Assembly (NCBI GenBank): GCA_017403985.1
Contig: JAFRDE010000012.1
Coordinates: forward strand, 17,742-81,741
DNA from: Ruminococcus sp.
GTDB taxonomy: Bacteria > Bacillota > Clostridia > Oscillospirales > Acutalibacteraceae
DNA: 64,000 nt
Direction of reading: 5' to 3'
This document shows, piece after piece, positions 59,897 through 64,000 of this stretch (its first letter is position 1; every line of letters starts with the position of its first letter). The notes beneath the pieces were generated by a model, which saw only the letters and a program-made list of their open reading frames with translations, was not told the DNA's origin and did no database searches. A program made the translations under genes and the position numbers.

Positions 59897-61600
59897 TTAA
59901 GGTAACGGTTCCTTGCTGTCGATCTCTTCTTTGATTCTATCAAAGGTCACGCCGTATTTTTTTGCGATATCGGCGGCGTAGCTGACGCCCTGCGGCGGCG
60001 CGATACTGACCTTGAAGCTGCGTTCGCCGTCATGCACGCCGGTGATCAGACTTTCGGCGAGGCTGTCGCCTTCGACAGCGGCGTTGATCTCCCCTACCGA
60101 GCAAGCCAGCTCATGCATGTGGGTGTTGAAGATCGCGCGGCAGCCGAGGTACCGCATGGATTTGACGACGTCCTTCGCGATAAACACGCCCTCGGCGACG
60201 CTGGTGGTCGCGAGGCTTTCGTTGAGCAGCAGCAGGCTATATCGTGTCGCGACCTTGAAGATGCCGGAGAGCCGCTGACTCTCCTCCCCCAGTCTGCCTA
60301 AATCGACGGTGTCGTTCTCATCGGCGGGAAAATGGGTGTAGATATTGTCGCACGGGCTGACAGAAGCCGCGCTCGCAGGGATATATACGCCCCACTGCGC
60401 CATCAGCATCGCGAGTCCGATCGCCTGAGTGAAGATCGTCTTGCCGCCGCGGTTGGGTCCGGTCAGGATATAGATGCGGCGCTCGTCGTTGAAATCGAAA
60501 TCATTGGTGATGATATTGATCTCTTCGCCGCGTATCTTGTTGATCGCTAACTTGAGGTTGTAAACGTCCTTGAAGGTGCAATTGCGGTCGTCGGGCTCGG
60601 TGATTTCGGGCTTACAGACAGGCATACCGGTCGCCTGCAGCTTTTCCGTCAGCTCCGCCCAGCGGTTATAAAAGAGTATCTCCGGCATGAGGCTGATCAG
60701 CGAATAGCCGTTGATCTTAACATACTTCTTGATTTTGGATTTGATCTCATTGACGGTATGGCGCATGATCTCGGTCACCTGCTTGCGCATCGCGTCGGAA
60801 AGCGGGTCCTTGCCGGTCGCGCCGTTATCCTGCAGTTGGATATCGTGAGTAGAGCCCTCCGTCACCACCATTCCCATCGATATCTTCGAGGAGGAAGGGG
60901 TCGTCGCGTGAAAACGGTGATTATCTCCCAAGTTCGCGCCGTGGCGCAGATCATCCTTTTTATCTGTAAAGCCTTTGAAGCGGCTCATCAGCCCCGAATC
61001 TGTGAACTTGGTATCGTTCAGGGATACGATGCCCGCGAACTCCGGTCGAAGGAGTTTATCCAGATTAACGCCGATGGTAACGCTCTTAAGGCGCTGCGCC
61101 TTCATCATGGTCTCGTCTATATCCGCTTTCAGCTCATCAAAGCCGCTTTCGCGGTCGATCGACGTGACGAGATCGCGCAGATCGCGCATACCCTGCGAGG
61201 TAATATCCATCGAATTCAGCGTATCTTTGATCATCCTGATACAGGCGATATAGTCGTCGATCTCGCGCAGGCGGTTGATCAGCGACCAGAGCGCGGAAGA
61301 ATCTCTGTCCATCTGGAAGCGTTCGAGATCGCGCAGATCGGCGAGCTTCAGCACCAGCTCGGACATCGCCTCTCTGAGCTGCGGAAAGCGCAGGAAATCT
61401 TCAAAAATATCATGACGGAAACGGATGATCTCGGGATCCATCGGGATCCGCGTCAGCATACCGCGCAGATGGGGGCGCTCGTTTTGTTTATCGGTGAGTG
61501 CATCCAGAATAAAGTCGATCGACAAATCGTTTTCCGCTTCAGGCGGCAAAACCCGATAGGATTTCTCCGTGCCGTTCGGATTCATCAAGCTGAATTTCAT
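59897..61600 (-). CDS. MutS-family ATPase lacking the mismatch-recognition domain
   Basis: 567 residues from ATG 61598-61600 (MKFSLMNPNG), with GGAGG upstream. Core and ATPase domains only: clamp/lever region (~90-330), then Walker A TGPNRGGKT and LLLLNESLATTS in the Walker B position, where Asp is replaced by Asn, and FNTHMHELA. No mismatch-binding or connector domain at the N-terminus, so it is not canonical mismatch repair. Related MutS-like proteins of Firmicutes share this NES form. Role unknown. Confidence 0.85.
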   Translation of the reverse strand: MKFSLMNPNGTEKSYRVLPPEAENDLSIDFILDALTDKQNERPHLRGMLTRIPMDPEIIRFRHDIFEDFLRFPQLREAMSELVLKLADLRDLERFQMDRDSSALWSLINRLREIDDYIACIRMIKDTLNSMDITSQGMRDLRDLVTSIDRESGFDELKADIDETMMKAQRLKSVTIGVNLDKLLRPEFAGIVSLNDTKFTDSGLMSRFKGFTDKKDDLRHGANLGDNHRFHATTPSSSKISMGMVVTEGSTHDIQLQDNGATGKDPLSDAMRKQVTEIMRHTVNEIKSKIKKYVKINGYSLISLMPEILFYNRWAELTEKLQATGMPVCKPEITEPDDRNCTFKDVYNLKLAINKIRGEEINIITNDFDFNDERRIYILTGPNRGGKTIFTQAIGLAMLMAQWGVYIPASAASVSPCDNIYTHFPADENDTVDLGRLGEESQRLSGIFKVATRYSLLLLNESLATTSVAEGVFIAKDVVKSMRYLGCRAIFNTHMHELACSVGEINAAVEGDSLAESLITGVHDGERSFKVSIAPPQGVSYAADIAKKYGVTFDRIKEEIDSKEPLP

Positions 61601-61678
61601 ACTGACCTCCGGCGAAATGTTATGATCTAATGATACACTAACGACTATCACATTTCAAGTCAAAGATCAGGGTTTGAA

Positions 61679-61718
61679 CAAAAATATAAATCCCCTTACA
61701 ACAAAGTCATAAGGGGAT
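61679..61718 (-). terminator. Intrinsic terminator after the DUF1846 gene
   Basis: ATCCCCTTA-TGACTTTGTTG-TAAGGGGAT followed by TTATATTTTTG on the minus strand. Confidence 0.82.
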
Positions 61719-61732
61719 ACGGTTATCTATTA

Positions 61733-63214
61733 TCAGCCGCGGTAGAGCTTCTTTGTCTCGTACTTCGGCTCGGTGGTCAGGAGGATGCCTAACTTCTTCA
61801 GCGTACGGGTATCGGTCTCGGAAAGGATGACCGTCGCGTGAGCCTCCGCGCCGTGGAGCTTTTCGAGCTGCTGCATCGCGAGGCGGGCGGTCGGGTTGGT
61901 AACGGCGCTGATTGACAGAGCGATCAGGATCTCGTCCGTATGCAGACGGGGATTGACGGAGCCGAAGCTGTCGACCTTGAGCTTCTGGATCGGCTCGATA
62001 ACGGCGGCGTCGATCAGATCAACGCCCTTCGGAATGTTGCCCAGATACTTCATCGCGTTGAGCAGCATCGCGGAGCACGCGCCTAAAAGGTCAGATGTCT
62101 TACCGGTGATGATGGTACCGTCCTCGAGCTCGATCGCGGCGGCGGGACTGCCGGTTTCCTCTTCCCTATTCAGCGCGGCGGCGATCACGGGACGGTCGTC
62201 GGCAGATAGCTTGTTCTGCTTCATCAGCAGACCGATCTTATACGCCTCGTCTGCGGGGCCGTTGCCCTTGGTGTGGTTGCACATCGCCGTGTAATAGCGG
62301 CGGATGATCTCCTGATTCGCGGCGGCGCAGGTCGCCTCGTCGTCGACGATGCAGTTGCCCGCCATATTGACGCCCATATCGGTCGGCGACTTGTACGGAG
62401 ATGCGCCGAGGATGGTCTCGAACATGGTGTTCAGCACCGGGAAGATCTCGATGTCGCGGTTATAGTTGACGGTGGTCTCACCGTAAGCCTCCAGATGAAA
62501 GGGGTCGATCATGTTCACGTCGTTGAGATCGGCGGTAGCGGCTTCATAAGCGACGTTGACAGGATGCTTGAGCGGCAGGTTCCAGATCGGGAAGGTCTCA
62601 AACTTCGCGTAGCCCGCCTTCACGCCGCGCTTGTTCTCGTGATAGAGCTGAGAAAGGCAGACAGCCATCTTGCCCGAGCCGGGACCGGGTGCGGTGATGA
62701 CAACCAGACGGCGGGAGGTCTCCACATAGTCGTTCCTGCCGTAGCCGTTATCGCTGACGATCAGGTCGATGTCCGAGGGATAGTTCGGGATACTGAAATG
62801 GTGATAGACCTTGATATCATTCTCGGTCAATTTCTCGGCGAACTTGCATGCCGCCGGCTGATCGGCAAAGCGGGTCAGCACGACGCTGCCGACATACAGA
62901 CCGCGGCTGCGGAAGACGTCGATCAGACGGAAAACGTCAAGATCGTAGGTGATACCGAGGTCGCCGCGCACTTTGTTCTTTTCGATATCGTCGGCGTTGA
63001 TGACGATGACGATCTCCGCCTCATCCTTGAGCTGCATGAGCATCTGCAGCTTGGAGTCGGGCTTGAAGCCCGGCAGGACGCGGGACGCGTGGTAATCGTC
63101 AAAGAGCTTTCCGCCGAACTCCAGATAGAGCTTGTCGCCGAACTGCGCGATGCGGTCGCGGATGTGCTGGCTTTGCATGTCCAGATACTTTTGATTGTCG
63201 AATCCGATTTTCAT
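61733..63214 (-). CDS. DUF1846 family protein
   Basis: 493 residues, full length for the family. MKIGFDNQKYLDMQSQHI, APGPGSGKMAVCLSQLYHE and FETFPIWNLPLKHPVNVAYEAAT are characteristic blocks. DUF1846 proteins have a P-loop-like GPGSGK segment; crystal structures exist but no settled function. It is cytoplasmic and has its own terminator. Confidence 0.93.
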   Translation of the reverse strand: MKIGFDNQKYLDMQSQHIRDRIAQFGDKLYLEFGGKLFDDYHASRVLPGFKPDSKLQMLMQLKDEAEIVIVINADDIEKNKVRGDLGITYDLDVFRLIDVFRSRGLYVGSVVLTRFADQPAACKFAEKLTENDIKVYHHFSIPNYPSDIDLIVSDNGYGRNDYVETSRRLVVITAPGPGSGKMAVCLSQLYHENKRGVKAGYAKFETFPIWNLPLKHPVNVAYEAATADLNDVNMIDPFHLEAYGETTVNYNRDIEIFPVLNTMFETILGASPYKSPTDMGVNMAGNCIVDDEATCAAANQEIIRRYYTAMCNHTKGNGPADEAYKIGLLMKQNKLSADDRPVIAAALNREEETGSPAAAIELEDGTIITGKTSDLLGACSAMLLNAMKYLGNIPKGVDLIDAAVIEPIQKLKVDSFGSVNPRLHTDEILIALSISAVTNPTARLAMQQLEKLHGAEAHATVILSETDTRTLKKLGILLTTEPKYETKKLYRG

Positions 63215-63387
63215 AATACCATTCCCCTATGTTCAAATTACAAAAATACACAATTAATATAGCACAACAAAAACGAGCTATAAATATGTAAAAGAAATTT
63301 GACGAATTTTTATCGCAATCGTACTGCGGCGTAGACAAAGCGCATCTTTTATGTTAAAATCTGTATCAAATCCAAAGGAGGTGTGTG

Positions 63388-63984
63388 ATGAAAAAGAGAA
63401 CGCTGATCGGCTTGATCTGCGTCGTCGTCCTGACGGTCACAGCGGTCGTCCTTCTCCCTACCGTTTACACCTCCCCCGCCGTCGCCGACGAAAACGAACC
63501 TCCTGCGGTTTGTTTCATCAACGAAGATGATAACGAGATCGCCGCGCAGGAAGATCAACAATGCGCCGCCTATGCCGCCGCTTACGTCATGCGTCATTTC
63601 GGAGAAGAAGTCAGCGGCAGCGATCTGGCGCCGCAAATCAAACGTGTTTTCGGTTTTGTATCGCCGAGCTGTACCGTTAAACTGTTCAAGGATCACGGCT
63701 ATGAAGTGAAGGCATATCACGGCGATATCCTTACCCTGAAGCAAGCTGTCGCCGAAGGAACACCCGTCGTCGTCTTTATCAGGATTCCGCACGATACACA
63801 TTACGCGGCGGTAACGGGATATGATGAAGATTTCATCTATCTGGCAGATTCGATGACGGAGAATACCAACGCCGACGAATTGAGCTACAACAGAAAAGTG
63901 CATATCGAAGAATTTGAAAAGCTGTGGAAAACCGGCACGCTCACAGCGAACAACGTATATATCACCGTAAAGGAAAGACGCTGA
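63388..63984 (+). CDS. Secreted C39-like cysteine peptidase
   Basis: 198 residues from ATG 63388 (MKKRTLIGLI), seven bases after AAAGGAG; a GTG one codon earlier is less likely. Signal peptide or membrane anchor (~5-27). Papain-like fold elements: DQQCAAYAAAYVMRHFG with the catalytic Cys, THYAAVTGYDED with the His, and LADS for the third residue. C39_2-type peptidases are of this size. Substrate unknown; cell-surface processing is plausible. Confidence 0.82.
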   Translation: MKKRTLIGLICVVVLTVTAVVLLPTVYTSPAVADENEPPAVCFINEDDNEIAAQEDQQCAAYAAAYVMRHFGEEVSGSDLAPQIKRVFGFVSPSCTVKLFKDHGYEVKAYHGDILTLKQAVAEGTPVVVFIRIPHDTHYAAVTGYDEDFIYLADSMTENTNADELSYNRKVHIEEFEKLWKTGTLTANNVYITVKERR

Positions 63985-64000
63985 ACGAAACCCGTTCAGC

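Overview
The window is bacterial chromosome with one integrated mobile element. Dockerin-bearing secreted proteins, T-box and SAM-I leaders, ferredoxin-linked 2-oxoacid oxidoreductase genes and low-GC Firmicutes promoters and ribosome binding sites point to an anaerobic gut or rumen Ruminococcaceae/Oscillospiraceae species close to Ruminococcus. This is an inference from gene content, not a taxonomic assignment.

Positions 1-14,600 (all minus strand) form a branched-chain amino acid block: two acyl-CoA synthetases with N-terminal HTH-cupin modules, a P-loop ATPase, a four-subunit ferredoxin-dependent 2-oxoacid oxidoreductase, IlvE aminotransferase, a LeuA-like protein without the usual metal ligands, and a TIM-barrel/acyl-CoA synthetase fusion that runs off the window. 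Three T-box leaders control it, and my reading of their specifiers is CUC (Leu), GUA (Val) and AUC (Ile). The set fits the route known in ruminococci that makes Leu, Val and Ile from isovalerate, isobutyrate and 2-methylbutyrate: activation to CoA, reductive carboxylation, then transamination.

Positions 14,700-33,300 are housekeeping and surface genes: an EamA transporter, a MazF-type toxin, metK under a SAM-I riboswitch, an NrdD-tail-like small protein, a DUF3789 miniprotein, a stomatin/NfeD operon with a DUF1836 regulator, an acyl-CoA synthetase/MBL/E2-like/lipoprotein operon, and two divergent dockerin proteins.

Positions 33,381-59,714 are a ~26.3-kb integrative mobilizable element that has split a tRNA-Leu(UAG) gene inside its anticodon loop. 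The 3' half lies at 33,331-33,380 and the 5' half at 59,709-59,747; joined at the shared TTAGGT they give a complete cloverleaf. Both ends carry the inverted repeat TTCCACCGAGGT, and a large serine recombinase sits near the right end. The element carries its own tRNA-Leu(UAG) just downstream of the stranded chromosomal tRNA promoter, plus four more tRNA genes at its left end. Cargo: an RNA-repair operon (Hen1-like methyltransferase, RNA ligase, HD-Pnk end-healing enzyme, 2H phosphoesterase); a five-gene operon with an HExxH peptidase, a dynamin-like GTPase and a HerA-like ATPase, with a palindromic operator; a HepT/MntA toxin-antitoxin pair between 90-bp direct repeats; a 1000-residue protein with a DFDGD double-psi-barrel polymerase motif; a DUF927-type ATPase; and MobC/MobA relaxase genes. 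The tRNA genes and the repair enzymes together suggest an element specialised in keeping tRNA functional during anticodon-nuclease attack or phage conflict.

Positions 59,750-64,000 return to the chromosome: the tRNA-Leu promoter, a MutS-like ATPase, a DUF1846 protein and a secreted C39-like peptidase. Several families of dispersed intergenic repeats occur through the chromosomal parts; I saw none inside the element.
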